From Agromyces intestinalis (GTDB lineage: Bacteria; Actinomycetota; Actinomycetes; Actinomycetales; Microbacteriaceae): a stretch of 64,000 nt of DNA. The notes under the pieces are model-generated. The model was not told the DNA's origin. It worked only from the letters and a program-made list of their open reading frames with translations, and did not search any database. A program made the translations under genes and the position numbers. Shown in pieces: positions 25,745-34,460 of the stretch. The DNA lies in contig NZ_CP043505.1 in NCBI RefSeq assembly GCF_008365295.1, forward strand, positions 3,100,001 through 3,164,000. The letters run 5' to 3'. Positions within the stretch are counted from its first letter, which is position 1; each line of letters begins with the position of its first letter.

Positions 25745-25750
25745 GATGCG

Positions 25751-25756
25751 AGGCTA
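25751..25756 (-). promoter_or_regulatory. Leaderless -10 for ppx
   Basis: TAGCCT on the minus strand, 6 nt, then the ATG at 25744. Confidence 0.5.
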
Positions 25757-25770
25757 GCGGGATTCGTGCA

Positions 25771-25798
25771 TACTGTTGCGACTGGGACGATCGTCCCA
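25771..25798 (+). promoter_or_regulatory. Promoter and 16-bp palindromic operator of the TetR-MFS operon
   Basis: TACTGT (25771-25776) is a good -10, preceded by TG in extended -10 position. It is followed at once by the perfect palindrome TGGGACGA/TCGTCCCA (25783-25798), which would cover the transcription start. The adjacent TetR gene (ATG 25830) probably binds it. Confidence 0.65.
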
Positions 25799-25829
25799 CT
25801 TCCGCGGCGATGAAGGTCGGAGGCAGAGG

Positions 25830-26426
25830 ATGGCACGGATCCCCGCCGCCGAACGCCGTGCCGCGCTCGTCGAGGCCGCCATCCGCGTCGTCGCCCGCGA
25901 CGGTATCGGCCACGCCACCACGCGCGCCATCGTCACCGAGGCCGGCATGAGCCTCGCCAGCTTCCACTACGCGTTCGAATCCCGCGACGAGCTCATCGAC
26001 GAGCTCATCCGCACCGTGGTCGCCCGCGAGCAGCAGGCCGTGGTTCCCGACCGCATCGAGGGCGGCACGCTCCGCGACATCCTCGAGGCCGGCCTGTTCC
26101 GCTACCTCGACCACCTGCGCGCCGACCCCGACCGCGAACTCGCGATGCTCGAACTCACCCACTACGCCCTGCGCTCGCCCGACCGCCACCCGCTCGCGGT
26201 GATGCAGTACGCGCGCTACGCCGAGCTCGCCGCCGAGGCGCTCGGCGTCGCGGCGACCATGACCGGGGTGCGCTGGTGCGAGCCGGTCGACCACGTCGCC
26301 CGCATGCTCGTCGCCTTCACGGACGGCATGACCACCACCTGGCTCGTCGAACGCGACGACGACGCGGCCCGCCGGGTCGCGCGCGCCGCGGCCGACGCCC
26401 TCTCGAGAATGGCGGAACCCGCATGA
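25830..26426 (+). CDS. TetR family transcriptional regulator
   Basis: 198 residues. The N-terminal HTH is HATTRAIVTEAGMSLASFHYAFESRDELI (about 30-58). The C-terminal ligand domain resembles the group annotated TetR_C_6 or BetI-like, but I cannot name a ligand. GGAGG is 6 nt before the ATG. It is the first gene of a four-gene operon in which each stop overlaps the next start by 4 bp. A perfect 16-bp palindrome lies 31 bp upstream, suggesting autoregulation of the whole operon. Confidence 0.88.
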   Translation: MARIPAAERRAALVEAAIRVVARDGIGHATTRAIVTEAGMSLASFHYAFESRDELIDELIRTVVAREQQAVVPDRIEGGTLRDILEAGLFRYLDHLRADPDRELAMLELTHYALRSPDRHPLAVMQYARYAELAAEALGVAATMTGVRWCEPVDHVARMLVAFTDGMTTTWLVERDDDAARRVARAAADALSRMAEPA

Positions 26427-27697
26427 CCGAACTCGACGCCGACGTCGCCGCCCCGGCGACCGGCGCGTTCGCCGAACCCAGCCGGCGCATCGGCGCCGGC
26501 TGGATCTCGGCCTTCGCAACCGCCTGGCTCGGCATCTGGATGGCGCAGCTCGCGCCCGTGCAACTGCTGCTGCCGGTGCAGATCGACGCCGTGCTGCGCC
26601 CCGAGCACTGGACCGACAGCGTGCTCGCGTTCGGCGTGGTGTCGGGCATCGCGGCTGTGGCGACGATCATCGCCTACCCCCTCACCGGCGCGCTCAGCGA
26701 CCGTACCGCCTCCCGGTTCGGCCGACGCCGGCCGTGGATCCTCGCGGGCGCGGTCGTCTTCGCGCTGGCGCTCGTCGCGCTCGGCTTCCAGGGCGACATC
26801 GTCGGAATCGGAGCGTGCTGGGTGGTCGCCACCATCGGGTTCTGCATGATGACGGCCGCCCTCACGGCGACGATCTCCGACCAGGTGCCCGTGGCGCAGC
26901 GTGGATTCGTGTCGGGCTGGATGTCGGCGCCGCAGGCGGTCGGCATCATCCTCGGGCTCGTCGTCGTCACGATGCTCGTCACCCAGCAGCAGGCGGGCTA
27001 CGCGGTGCTCGCCGTCGCGCTCGTGGTGCTCGCCCTGCCGTTCCTCGCTCGGCCCGACCGGGCGCTCGTCGACCGCGAGAAGGCTCGCGTCACCGCCCGC
27101 GGCGTCATCGCGAGCCTCTGGATCAACCCGCGCGAGCACCCCGACTTCGGCTGGACGCTGCTCAGCCGCGTGCTCGTCTCGATCGGCAACGCGCTCGGCA
27201 CCAGCCTGCTGCTGTACTTCCTGATGTTCGGGCTCGGCGACGCGCACGCCGAGGACGACCTCATCGTGCTCACGCTCATCTACATGGTGTTCGTCATCAT
27301 CGCCTCGCTCGTGCTCGGCAAGCTCAGCGACCGCACCGGGCGCCGCCGTGCGTTCGTGCTCGTCGCCTCGGTGCTGCAGGCGATCGCGGCGCTGCTGCTC
27401 GCCTTCGTTCCCGACCTCGGCATGGCCATGGTCGCCGCGGGCATCCTCGGCCTCGGGTACGGCTGCTTCCTCTCGGTCGACCAGGCGCTGGCCACCCAGG
27501 TGCTGCCCGACGCGACGGCTCGCGGCAAGGATCTCGGCATCATGAACATCGCGACCGCGGTGCCGCAGGCGATCGGCCCGCTGATCGGCGCGCTCGCGGT
27601 CGTGGCGACCGGCTCGTTCACGCTCGTGTTCGTGCTGTCGGCGGCGTGCGCGGTCGGCGGCGCCATCGCGGTGGCGCGGGTGCGGGGGGTGCGATGA
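26423..27697 (+). CDS. MFS transporter
   Basis: 424 residues with about 12 membrane helices. The MFS loop 2-3 motif appears as GALSDRTASRFGRRRPWI and is repeated in the second half as GKLSDRTGRRRAFV, typical for the superfamily. ADQ-like charged residues sit in helices 7-8. Substrate is unknown; co-transcription with an amino-acid lyase and a sugar-lactone oxidase suggests uptake or efflux of a small polar metabolite. Confidence 0.87.
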   Translation: MTELDADVAAPATGAFAEPSRRIGAGWISAFATAWLGIWMAQLAPVQLLLPVQIDAVLRPEHWTDSVLAFGVVSGIAAVATIIAYPLTGALSDRTASRFGRRRPWILAGAVVFALALVALGFQGDIVGIGACWVVATIGFCMMTAALTATISDQVPVAQRGFVSGWMSAPQAVGIILGLVVVTMLVTQQQAGYAVLAVALVVLALPFLARPDRALVDREKARVTARGVIASLWINPREHPDFGWTLLSRVLVSIGNALGTSLLLYFLMFGLGDAHAEDDLIVLTLIYMVFVIIASLVLGKLSDRTGRRRAFVLVASVLQAIAALLLAFVPDLGMAMVAAGILGLGYGCFLSVDQALATQVLPDATARGKDLGIMNIATAVPQAIGPLIGALAVVATGSFTLVFVLSAACAVGGAIAVARVRGVR

Positions 27698-28947
27698 GCG
27701 CGCTCGAGCTGCACGGGACGGATGCCCCGGGGCCCGCGACATCCGGCCCCTGGAACGACCCGGCCGCCTACTGGGGGGCGATGACCGCGGCGACCGACCA
27801 CCTCGACGCGCCCGTCGGCGCGCTCAACCTCGCCGCGCTGCGGCACAACGCCGCCGACCTCGTGCGCCGCGCGAACGGAACACCGATTCGGGTCGCTTCG
27901 AAGTCGATCCGGGTGCGCGAGGTCATCGAGGCGCTGCTGCGGATGCCCGGCTACCGCGGGGTGCTCGCGTACACACTGACCGAGGCGATCTGGCTCGCCG
28001 ACACCGTCGACGACCTCGTCGTCGGCTACCCGACCGCCGAGCGCGGCTCGATCCGCCGACTCGCGACCGATCCCGCCCTCGCGTCGAAGATCACGATCAT
28101 GGTCGACTCGCCCGAGCAGCTCGACCTCGTCGACACGGTGATCGCGCCCGGCGATCGCGAGGAGATCCGGGTCTGCATCGAACTGGATGCCTCGTGGAAG
28201 GCGCCCGTGCTCGGTCACCTGGGCGTGCGGCGGTCACCCGTGCACGCACCCGAACAGGCGGGCGCGCTCGCCGCGTACGTCGCCGCGCGCCCGGGGTTCC
28301 GGGTGGTCGGCGTCATGGCGTACGAGGCGCAGATCGCCGGCGTGGTCAACCGGCCTGCGGGTCGGCCCGTCGCGGGCGTCGTGAATCGCTGGATGCAGTC
28401 GCACTCGATGCCCGAACTCGTCGACCGTCGCGCGCTCGCCGTCGCCGCGGTGCGCGAGCACGCCGACCTCGAGTTCGTGAACGGCGGCGGTACCGGTTCG
28501 CTCGAGGCGACTTCGGCCGACCCGTCGGTCACCGAGATCGGTGCCGGCAGCGGCATCCTCGGGGGGCACCTGTTCGACGGGTACGCGCACTTCACGCCCG
28601 CACCCGCCGCGGCGTTCGCCCTCGACGCGGTGCGGGCCCCGAGCCCCGAGCACCGCACCGTGCTCGGCGGCGGATGGATCGCCTCGGGCCCGCCCGCGCT
28701 CGACCGCCTGCCTCTCGTCGCCTGGCCCGAGGGCCTGCGCTACGAGCCGCGTGAGGCCGCCGGCGAGGTGCAGTCCCCGCTCTCCGGTCCCGGCATCCGT
28801 CGCCTGCGGGTCGGTGACCGGGTCTGGTTCCGGCACACGAAGTCGGGCGAGCTCAGCGAGCACCTGAACTCGTTCGCGGTCGTCGACGGCGATCGCGTGG
28901 TCGACGAGATCCCCACCTATCGGGGAGAAGGGAAGGCGTTCCTGTGA
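27694..28947 (+). CDS. PLP-dependent amino acid deaminase/aldolase (alanine racemase N-terminal fold)
   Basis: 417 residues, fold type III PLP enzyme. The PLP lysine is in RVASKSIRVREV (about residue 69) and the barrel continues with GVLAYTLTEAIWLAD, KITIMVDSPEQLDLV, IRVCIELDASWKAP and FVNGGGTGSLEAT, which holds the phosphate loop. The C-terminal beta domain includes RVGDRVWFRHTKSGELSEHLNSF, where His/Asn could bind metal as in D-threonine aldolase and D-serine dehydratase. Family members act on D-amino acids or 3-hydroxy-amino acids; the substrate here is unknown. It overlaps the MFS and oxidase genes by 4 bp each. Confidence 0.87.
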   Translation: MSALELHGTDAPGPATSGPWNDPAAYWGAMTAATDHLDAPVGALNLAALRHNAADLVRRANGTPIRVASKSIRVREVIEALLRMPGYRGVLAYTLTEAIWLADTVDDLVVGYPTAERGSIRRLATDPALASKITIMVDSPEQLDLVDTVIAPGDREEIRVCIELDASWKAPVLGHLGVRRSPVHAPEQAGALAAYVAARPGFRVVGVMAYEAQIAGVVNRPAGRPVAGVVNRWMQSHSMPELVDRRALAVAAVREHADLEFVNGGGTGSLEATSADPSVTEIGAGSGILGGHLFDGYAHFTPAPAAAFALDAVRAPSPEHRTVLGGGWIASGPPALDRLPLVAWPEGLRYEPREAAGEVQSPLSGPGIRRLRVGDRVWFRHTKSGELSEHLNSFAVVDGDRVVDEIPTYRGEGKAFL

Positions 28948-30296
28948 CCGCGAGCGGAGCCGTGTGGCGCAACTGGGGTCGCAGCGAGCAGGTGCGACCG
29001 CTGCGCGTGGAGCGCCCGGCGAGCGCCGAAGCCGTGCAGCGGGCCGTGCAGGCCGCGTCACGGGCGGGCCTGCGGGTGAAGCCCGTCGGCGCCGGGCACA
29101 GCTTCACCGGCATCGCGGTCGCTCCCGACGTGCAGCTCGATCTCGGTGCGCTCACCGGTGTCGTCGACGACACCGAGGCAGCGGAGGGCCGGCTCACGAT
29201 CGGCGCCGGAACCCGCCTGCACGCCCTGCCGAAGCTGTTCGAGCCGTACCGGCTGGCGCTGGCGAACATGGGCGATATCGACCGTCAGACGATCGCCGGC
29301 GCGACGTCGACCGGCACGCACGGCACCGGGCTCGCGTTCGGCGGCCTCGCGACCCAGATCGTCGGCGCCCGCCTCGTCACCGGCGAGGGCGAACTGATCC
29401 GCGTCGCCCCCGATGAGCGGTCCGAGCTGCTGCCCGCGGTGCGGCTCGGCCTCGGCGCGCTCGGTGTGCTGGTGGATGTCACGCTCCAGCTCGTGCCGCG
29501 GTACCTGCTGCACGCCGTCGAGCGGCCCGAGCCCCTCGAGGACGTGCTCGACGGCTGGCTCGAACGGGTGCGCGGCGCCGACCACTTCGAGTTCTACTGG
29601 CACCCGCACACCGACTCCGCGCTCACCAAGACGAACACCCGACTGCCGGCCGACGCCGAGCGACGCCCGCTCGGGCGCGTCTCGCGCTGGATCGACGACG
29701 AGCTGGTCGCCAACGGTGTCTTCCGCGTCGCGTGCAACCTGGCACGGCCCATCCCGCAGGTCGCGCCGGTCATCGCGCGACAGGCCGAGCGACTCAGCAG
29801 CAACCGCGAGTTCATCGACTGGTCGCCTGCCGTGTTCGTGACGAACCGCACCGTGCGGTTCCGCGAGATGGAGTACGCGATCCCCCTCGCCGAGGTTCCC
29901 GGCGCGCTGCGCGAGGTGCGGCAGCTCATCGAGCGGCGCGGCTGGCGCATCAGCTTTCCGGTCGAGGTGCGCGCCGCGGCATCCGACGAGAACTGGCTCT
30001 CGACCGCCCACGGCCGCGAGACCGGGTACATCGCCGTGCACCGGTTCTTCCGCGAGGACCCGGCTGAGTACTTCGCCGCCGTCGAGCAGATCATGATCGA
30101 CCGCGGCGGTCGCCCCCACTGGGGCAAGATGCACACCCGCGACGCCGAGCACCTGCGCGCCGCCTACCCGCGGTTCGACGACTTCGTCGCGGTGCGCGAC
30201 CGGCTCGACCCCGAGGGGCGATTCCAGAACCCGTACCTCGAGCGAGTGCTCGGACCGCGGGTGGGGGCGAGCACGTCGGGGGTGCCGCGGGCGTAG
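28944..30296 (+). CDS. FAD-linked D-arabinono-1,4-lactone oxidase family protein
   Basis: 450 residues, VAO/PCMH flavoprotein. The FAD domain has VKPVGAGHSFTGIAVAP (His of the GHS motif often binds FAD covalently), TIGAGTRLHALPKLF and ATSTGTHGTGLAFGG. The C-terminal ALO domain (about 180-450) contains HFEFYWHPHTDSALTK and ends HWGKMHTRD..RYPRFDDF-like sequence (here YPRFDDFVAVRDRLDPEGRFQNPYLERVLG). Family members oxidise aldonolactones to ascorbate-like products, or alditols. GTG start overlapping the upstream stop. Last gene of the operon. Confidence 0.9.
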   Translation: MTASGAVWRNWGRSEQVRPLRVERPASAEAVQRAVQAASRAGLRVKPVGAGHSFTGIAVAPDVQLDLGALTGVVDDTEAAEGRLTIGAGTRLHALPKLFEPYRLALANMGDIDRQTIAGATSTGTHGTGLAFGGLATQIVGARLVTGEGELIRVAPDERSELLPAVRLGLGALGVLVDVTLQLVPRYLLHAVERPEPLEDVLDGWLERVRGADHFEFYWHPHTDSALTKTNTRLPADAERRPLGRVSRWIDDELVANGVFRVACNLARPIPQVAPVIARQAERLSSNREFIDWSPAVFVTNRTVRFREMEYAIPLAEVPGALREVRQLIERRGWRISFPVEVRAAASDENWLSTAHGRETGYIAVHRFFREDPAEYFAAVEQIMIDRGGRPHWGKMHTRDAEHLRAAYPRFDDFVAVRDRLDPEGRFQNPYLERVLGPRVGASTSGVPRA

Positions 30297-30346
30297 CGGT
30301 TCCTCCGAGTCCGATGGGAAAGCGGTCGGCGCGGCGTGCGCGTCGG

Positions 30347-30352
30347 TAGGAT
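30347..30352 (+). promoter_or_regulatory. Candidate -10 for lemA-htpX
   Basis: TAGGAT about 43 nt before the lemA ATG, with GAGGAG at 30377-30382 as ribosome binding site. No clear -35. Confidence 0.4.
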
Positions 30353-30394
30353 GAGTTCACCGTCCGAATCGCCCATCGAGGAGTGAATCGCGCC

Positions 30395-30961
30395 ATGGAA
30401 TGGCTCATCCCCGTCATCGTCGTCGTCGTACTCGCGGCGTTCATCGGCATCTACCTCTGGGCGACGTACAACTCGCTGGTCACGCTGAACGTGCGCGTCG
30501 ACGAGGCGTGGAGCGATATCACCGTGCAGCTGAAGCGCCGCGCCGACCTCATCCCCAACCTGATCGAGGCGGTCAAGGGCTATGCCGCGCACGAGAAGTC
30601 GGTCTTCGAGAACGTCACGAAGGCGCGCGCCGAGACGCTGCAGGCGCACGGCCCGGCCGAGGCATCCGCCGCAGAGAACCATATGCAGCAGGCGCTGAAG
30701 TCGATCTTCGCCGTCGCCGAGGCCTATCCGCAGTTGCAGGCCAGCCAGAACTTCCTGCAGCTGCAGGCCGAGCTCGTCGACACCGAAGACAAGATCCAGG
30801 CCTCGCGCCGGTTCTACAACGGCGGCGTGCGCGAACTGAACACGAAGATCAAGGTGTTCCCGAACACCCTGTTCGTGCGCGGACTCGGGTTCCACGAACG
30901 CGACTTCTTCGAGGTCTCCGAGGGCGCGGCGATCGCCGAGCCGCCGCGCGTGCAGTTCTGA
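30395..30961 (+). CDS. lemA: LemA family protein
   Basis: 188 residues. One N-terminal membrane helix (WLIPVIVVVVLAAFIGIYLWATYNSLV) precedes the LemA core NVRVDEAWSDITVQLKRRADLIPNLIEAVKGYAAHEKSVFENVTKAR, with the family ending RRFYNGGVRELNTKIKVFPN. The exterior domain is helical; function is unknown. It is paired with an HtpX-like M48 protease 23 bp downstream, an association found in many bacteria and suggestive of membrane quality control. Confidence 0.92.
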   Translation: MEWLIPVIVVVVLAAFIGIYLWATYNSLVTLNVRVDEAWSDITVQLKRRADLIPNLIEAVKGYAAHEKSVFENVTKARAETLQAHGPAEASAAENHMQQALKSIFAVAEAYPQLQASQNFLQLQAELVDTEDKIQASRRFYNGGVRELNTKIKVFPNTLFVRGLGFHERDFFEVSEGAAIAEPPRVQF

Positions 30962-30984
30962 TCACGGGTCGCTGAACACCGCAG

Positions 30985-31863
30985 ATGTACCGGGCGATCG
31001 CCAAGAACAAGCGCAACACCGTCTTCACGATCCTGTTCTTCCTGCTGATCATCGGCGCGCTCGGGTGGCTCGCCGCCTTCATCTACAACTCGCTCACGAT
31101 CTTCATCGTGACGATCGTGGTCGCCTCGGGGTATGCGCTGATCCAGTACTTCACCGCCGACAAGCAGGCGCTGTCGATCACCGGCGCCGTCGAGATCCGC
31201 TCGAAGTCCGACCACCCGCGGCTGTGGCGCACGGTCGAGAACCTCTCGATCGCGACCGGCACGCCGATGCCGCGCGTGTTCGTCGTGTCCGATCCGGCGC
31301 CGAACGCGTTCGCGACCGGGCGCGACCCCGAGCACGCCGTGGTCGCCGCCACCACGGGACTACTCGAGATCATGGACGACGCCGAGCTCGAGGGCGTCAT
31401 GGCCCATGAGCTCGGGCACGTGCGCAACTACGACATCCGGCTGTCGATGATCGTCTTCGGCCTCGTCGTCGCAGTCGGGTTCATCAGCGATCTGCTCGTG
31501 CGCATGGCCTTCTTCGGCGGCAACCGCAACAACAACGGCAACCCGATCGTGCTGGTCTTCGGCCTCGTCGCCATGCTCATCGCCCCACTGGTCGCCTCGC
31601 TCGTGCAGCTGGCCATCTCGCGCCAGCGCGAGTACCTGGCGGATGCCACGGGCGCGATGACCACCCGTCACCCCGACGCGCTGGCCCGGGCGCTGCTGAA
31701 GCTCGAGCAGTACGGGCGCCCGATGAAGCGGCAGAACTCGTCGATGGCGCACCTGTGGATCGCCGACCCGCTGAAGCCCGGCGTCGTGGACCGCCTGTTC
31801 GCGACCCACCCGCCGATCCCCGAACGGGTGAAGCGCCTGCGCGAGATGGGCGGCAGCTTCTAA
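30985..31863 (+). CDS. htpX: M48 family membrane metalloprotease (HtpX-like)
   Basis: 292 residues. Two N-terminal membrane helices (about 16-37 and 40-58), zinc site HEXXH in VMAHELGHVRNYD (about residue 141), two further helices, and the third ligand Glu in QREYLADATGAMT (about 216). C-terminal FATHPPIPERVKRLREM is the HtpX signature. It cleaves misfolded membrane proteins. Its last base overlaps the convergent ycaQ-like gene by 4 bp. Confidence 0.93.
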   Translation: MYRAIAKNKRNTVFTILFFLLIIGALGWLAAFIYNSLTIFIVTIVVASGYALIQYFTADKQALSITGAVEIRSKSDHPRLWRTVENLSIATGTPMPRVFVVSDPAPNAFATGRDPEHAVVAATTGLLEIMDDAELEGVMAHELGHVRNYDIRLSMIVFGLVVAVGFISDLLVRMAFFGGNRNNNGNPIVLVFGLVAMLIAPLVASLVQLAISRQREYLADATGAMTTRHPDALARALLKLEQYGRPMKRQNSSMAHLWIADPLKPGVVDRLFATHPPIPERVKRLREMGGSF

Positions 31864-33077
31864 GCCGTCGCTCGTGCGCCGAGCTCCGCGGCCAGCGCAG
31901 GGGAGAGGTCGCCGCGGCCGGCGACGACGACCTCGCCGAGGCCCTGCCAGGCGGCGGCGCGCTCGAGCACGGGTGCGAGTCGCGCTGCGGTCTCGGGCGG
32001 GGCGGATGCCTCGGACCACGCCGACTGCACCCGCAGCACGCCGGCCTTGCGATCGCTCTTCAGGTCGACCCGGCCCACGACCCGGTCGTCGATGAGCACG
32101 GGCAGCGAGTAGTAGCCGAACACCCGCTGCGGCTCGGGCGTGTAGATCTCGATGCGGTAGTGGAAGTCGAACAGGCGCTCGGCGCGCGGGCGGAACCACA
32201 CGACGGGGTCGAATGGCGAGAGCACGGCGGCGGCATCGAGCCGTCGCGGCCGACGCGCATCGCGGTGCACCCACGCGGGGGTCGGCTTCGACCCGGTCGT
32301 CCAGCCGGGAACGGTGACCGGCTGCAGCACCCCGGCGTCTTCGAGGTCGGCGATCGCGGGCAGCGCCTCGGCACGCTTCAACCGCCAGTAGTCGGCGAGG
32401 TCGGGCAGGGTCGCGATGCCGAGGGCGGATGCCGCGAGCCCGACGAGCTCGCGGATCGCATCGGCCGGCTCGGGGTCGGCGTCGAGCAGGCCGGCCGGCA
32501 GCGCCTGCTCGGGGAGCGCGTAGACCCGCTCGAACCGCCGGCGTTCGATGCAGACCACCTCGCCGGTGCGCAGCATCCACTCGAGCGTGCGCTTCACGTC
32601 GGACCAGCCCCACCACGGCCCGCGCCGCTCGTTGGCGTCGTGCTCGATGGTGCTCGCCCGCATGGGGCCGTTCGCGGCGAGCTCGGCGAGCAGGAACCGG
32701 CTGAGCTCGCGATTCTCGGCGACCCACCCGCCCCACGCATGGCCCTTCGCGTGGAACGCCGCGCGCCGGAACCCGAACAGCGGCCAGAGCCCCCGCGGGA
32801 TGAACGCCGCCTCGTGCGCCCAGTATTCGACCGTGCGGCCGCGCTTGCCGGTGGTGAGCCGGTCGAGCAGCGCTCGGTCGTAGCCGCCGAGCCGGCTGAA
32901 CGCCGGCAGGTAGTGGCTGCGCTCGAACACGTTCACCGAGTCGATCTGCAGCAGCGAGAGCCGGTCGAGCAGGGTCGCGAGGGCGCGCGTGCCGGGATCG
33001 GCCGGCGCGGGGCGGCCGAACCCCTGGGCGGCGATCGCGATGCGGCGGGCGAGGGCCGGGCTGACGGAGTCCACCAT
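31860..33077 (-). CDS. YcaQ/AlkX-type winged-helix DNA glycosylase family protein
   Basis: 405 residues. HTH_42 superfamily, whose E. coli member YcaQ unhooks interstrand crosslinks. N-terminal LLDRLSLLQIDSVNVFERSHYLPAFSRLG carries the QxD-containing catalytic loop typical of the family (Gln-Ile-Asp, about residues 44-46). Three winged-helix repeats and the C-terminal beta part (LSPFDPVVWFRPRAERLFDFHYRIEIY, YSLPVLIDDRVVGRVDLKSDRKAGVL) follow. The ATG at 33077 is used; a GTG immediately after it is also possible. Confidence 0.85.
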   Translation of the reverse strand: MVDSVSPALARRIAIAAQGFGRPAPADPGTRALATLLDRLSLLQIDSVNVFERSHYLPAFSRLGGYDRALLDRLTTGKRGRTVEYWAHEAAFIPRGLWPLFGFRRAAFHAKGHAWGGWVAENRELSRFLLAELAANGPMRASTIEHDANERRGPWWGWSDVKRTLEWMLRTGEVVCIERRRFERVYALPEQALPAGLLDADPEPADAIRELVGLAASALGIATLPDLADYWRLKRAEALPAIADLEDAGVLQPVTVPGWTTGSKPTPAWVHRDARRPRRLDAAAVLSPFDPVVWFRPRAERLFDFHYRIEIYTPEPQRVFGYYSLPVLIDDRVVGRVDLKSDRKAGVLRVQSAWSEASAPPETAARLAPVLERAAAWQGLGEVVVAGRGDLSPALAAELGARATA

Positions 33078-33156
33078 GATCCGCCCACGCTAGCGCCGAC
33101 CGCCGACATCCCGTCGAGGCATCCGACCGCATGCCCGGCCCGGAATGCGCCGCGCC

Positions 33157-33168
33157 TAGACTGGAGCG
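33157..33168 (+). promoter_or_regulatory. Leaderless promoter for the AI-2E family gene
   Basis: TAGACT (33157-33162) plus 6 nt to the ATG at 33169. Confidence 0.5.
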
Positions 33169-34458
33169 ATGGCGGAGCGAGCGGGGCGGTCTCGGCGAGG
33201 ATTCACGACACGGCGCGCGCAGCGCGCCCAAGCACCCGCGTCCGCGGACGAACCCGGCACCGCCGCCGCGGAACCCATCCGTGACGCCGCCGCGAGTGTG
33301 CCGTTCGGCATGCGCCTCGCGGCGGCCTGGTCGTGGCGGCTGCTGCTGGTCGGCGGCGTGCTCGCGGTCGTGGTGTTCCTCGTCATCCAGCTTCGGCTCA
33401 TCGTCATCCCGATCCTCGTCGCGGTGCTGCTCGGGGCGCTCCTCGTGCCGTTCTCGCAGTTCCTGCAGCGGCACCGCTGGCCGAAGTGGCTCGCGGTGAC
33501 CACCGCCATGCTCTCGGCACTGGTCGTCGTCGGCGGCCTGCTCACCCTCGGCATCATCTTCATCGCTCGCGGCAGCGAGGGCCTCGTGACGCAGTCGCTC
33601 GTGGCCTGGGAGGACTTCCGCGTCTGGCTGCTCGAGGGGCCGTTCCACGTCACCGAGGCCCAGCTCAACGACTGGGTCGCCCAGGTCGTCGAATCCGCCC
33701 AGGAAGACAGCGGCCTGCTGCTCAGCGGCGCGCTCTCGCTCGGCTCCACGGTCGGGCACTTCCTGGCCGGCATGCTGCTCACACTGTTCGCGACGCTGTT
33801 CATCCTCATCGACGGCCGCGGCATCTGGAACTGGATCGTCGGCATCTTCCCGCGCCGTGCCCGCGCCGCCGTCGACGGGTCGGGCAAGGCCGGCTGGAAC
33901 ACCCTGCAGAACTTCGTCAAGGTGCAGATCCTCGTCGCCACGATCGACGCGATCGGCATCGGTCTCGGTGCGTTCCTGCTCGGAGTGCCGCTCGCCGTGC
34001 CGATCGCGATCCTCGTGTTCCTCGGCTCGTTCATTCCGATCGTCGGTGCCGTCGTCACCGGTGCGCTCGCCGTGTTCGTCGCGCTCATCTACAACGGCTG
34101 GGTCATCGCCCTCATCATGCTCGGCGTCGTGCTGCTCGTGCAGCAGATCGAGGGGCACGTGCTCCAGCCGCTCATCATGGGCACGGCGGTGAAGGTGCAC
34201 CCGCTCGGCGTCGTCGTCGCGGTCGCCACCGGGTCACTGCTTGCCGGAATCCCGGGTGCGCTGTTCGCGGTTCCGGTCGCCGCGGTCGTCAACGTCATGG
34301 TGCTCTACATCGCGCGTGGCTCGTGGAAGGCGCAGTCCCCGCCCCCGGCGATCGCCGGCGGGAGCCCGCTGTGGCGCACCGTGCCGCGCCGACCCGGCTT
34401 CGCCCGCGACGACGAGACATCCGATGCCGTTCCAGGCCAGACACGAGAAGAGGGGTGA
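33169..34458 (+). CDS. AI-2E family transporter (TqsA/PerM-like permease)
   Basis: 429 residues. A 50-residue charged N-terminal tail, then about eight hydrophobic segments in the family's pattern, with the conserved FLGSFIPIVGAVVTGALAVFVALIYNG and VQQIEGHVLQPLIMGTAVKVHPL motifs. E. coli TqsA exports autoinducer-2, but most members have unproven substrates, including ion/proton transport. It ends with a Pro/Asp-rich cytoplasmic tail. Its stop is 2 bp before the threonine ammonia-lyase start, so the two are probably co-transcribed. Confidence 0.88.
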   Translation: MAERAGRSRRGFTTRRAQRAQAPASADEPGTAAAEPIRDAAASVPFGMRLAAAWSWRLLLVGGVLAVVVFLVIQLRLIVIPILVAVLLGALLVPFSQFLQRHRWPKWLAVTTAMLSALVVVGGLLTLGIIFIARGSEGLVTQSLVAWEDFRVWLLEGPFHVTEAQLNDWVAQVVESAQEDSGLLLSGALSLGSTVGHFLAGMLLTLFATLFILIDGRGIWNWIVGIFPRRARAAVDGSGKAGWNTLQNFVKVQILVATIDAIGIGLGAFLLGVPLAVPIAILVFLGSFIPIVGAVVTGALAVFVALIYNGWVIALIMLGVVLLVQQIEGHVLQPLIMGTAVKVHPLGVVVAVATGSLLAGIPGALFAVPVAAVVNVMVLYIARGSWKAQSPPPAIAGGSPLWRTVPRRPGFARDDETSDAVPGQTREEG

Positions 34459-34460
34459 CC

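Noticed and set aside
31360..34200. 946-codon minus-strand open frame across htpX, ycaQ and the AI-2E gene
   Set aside because: Spans several real genes; Arg/Glu/His-rich low-complexity translation, a frame artefact of GC third positions.
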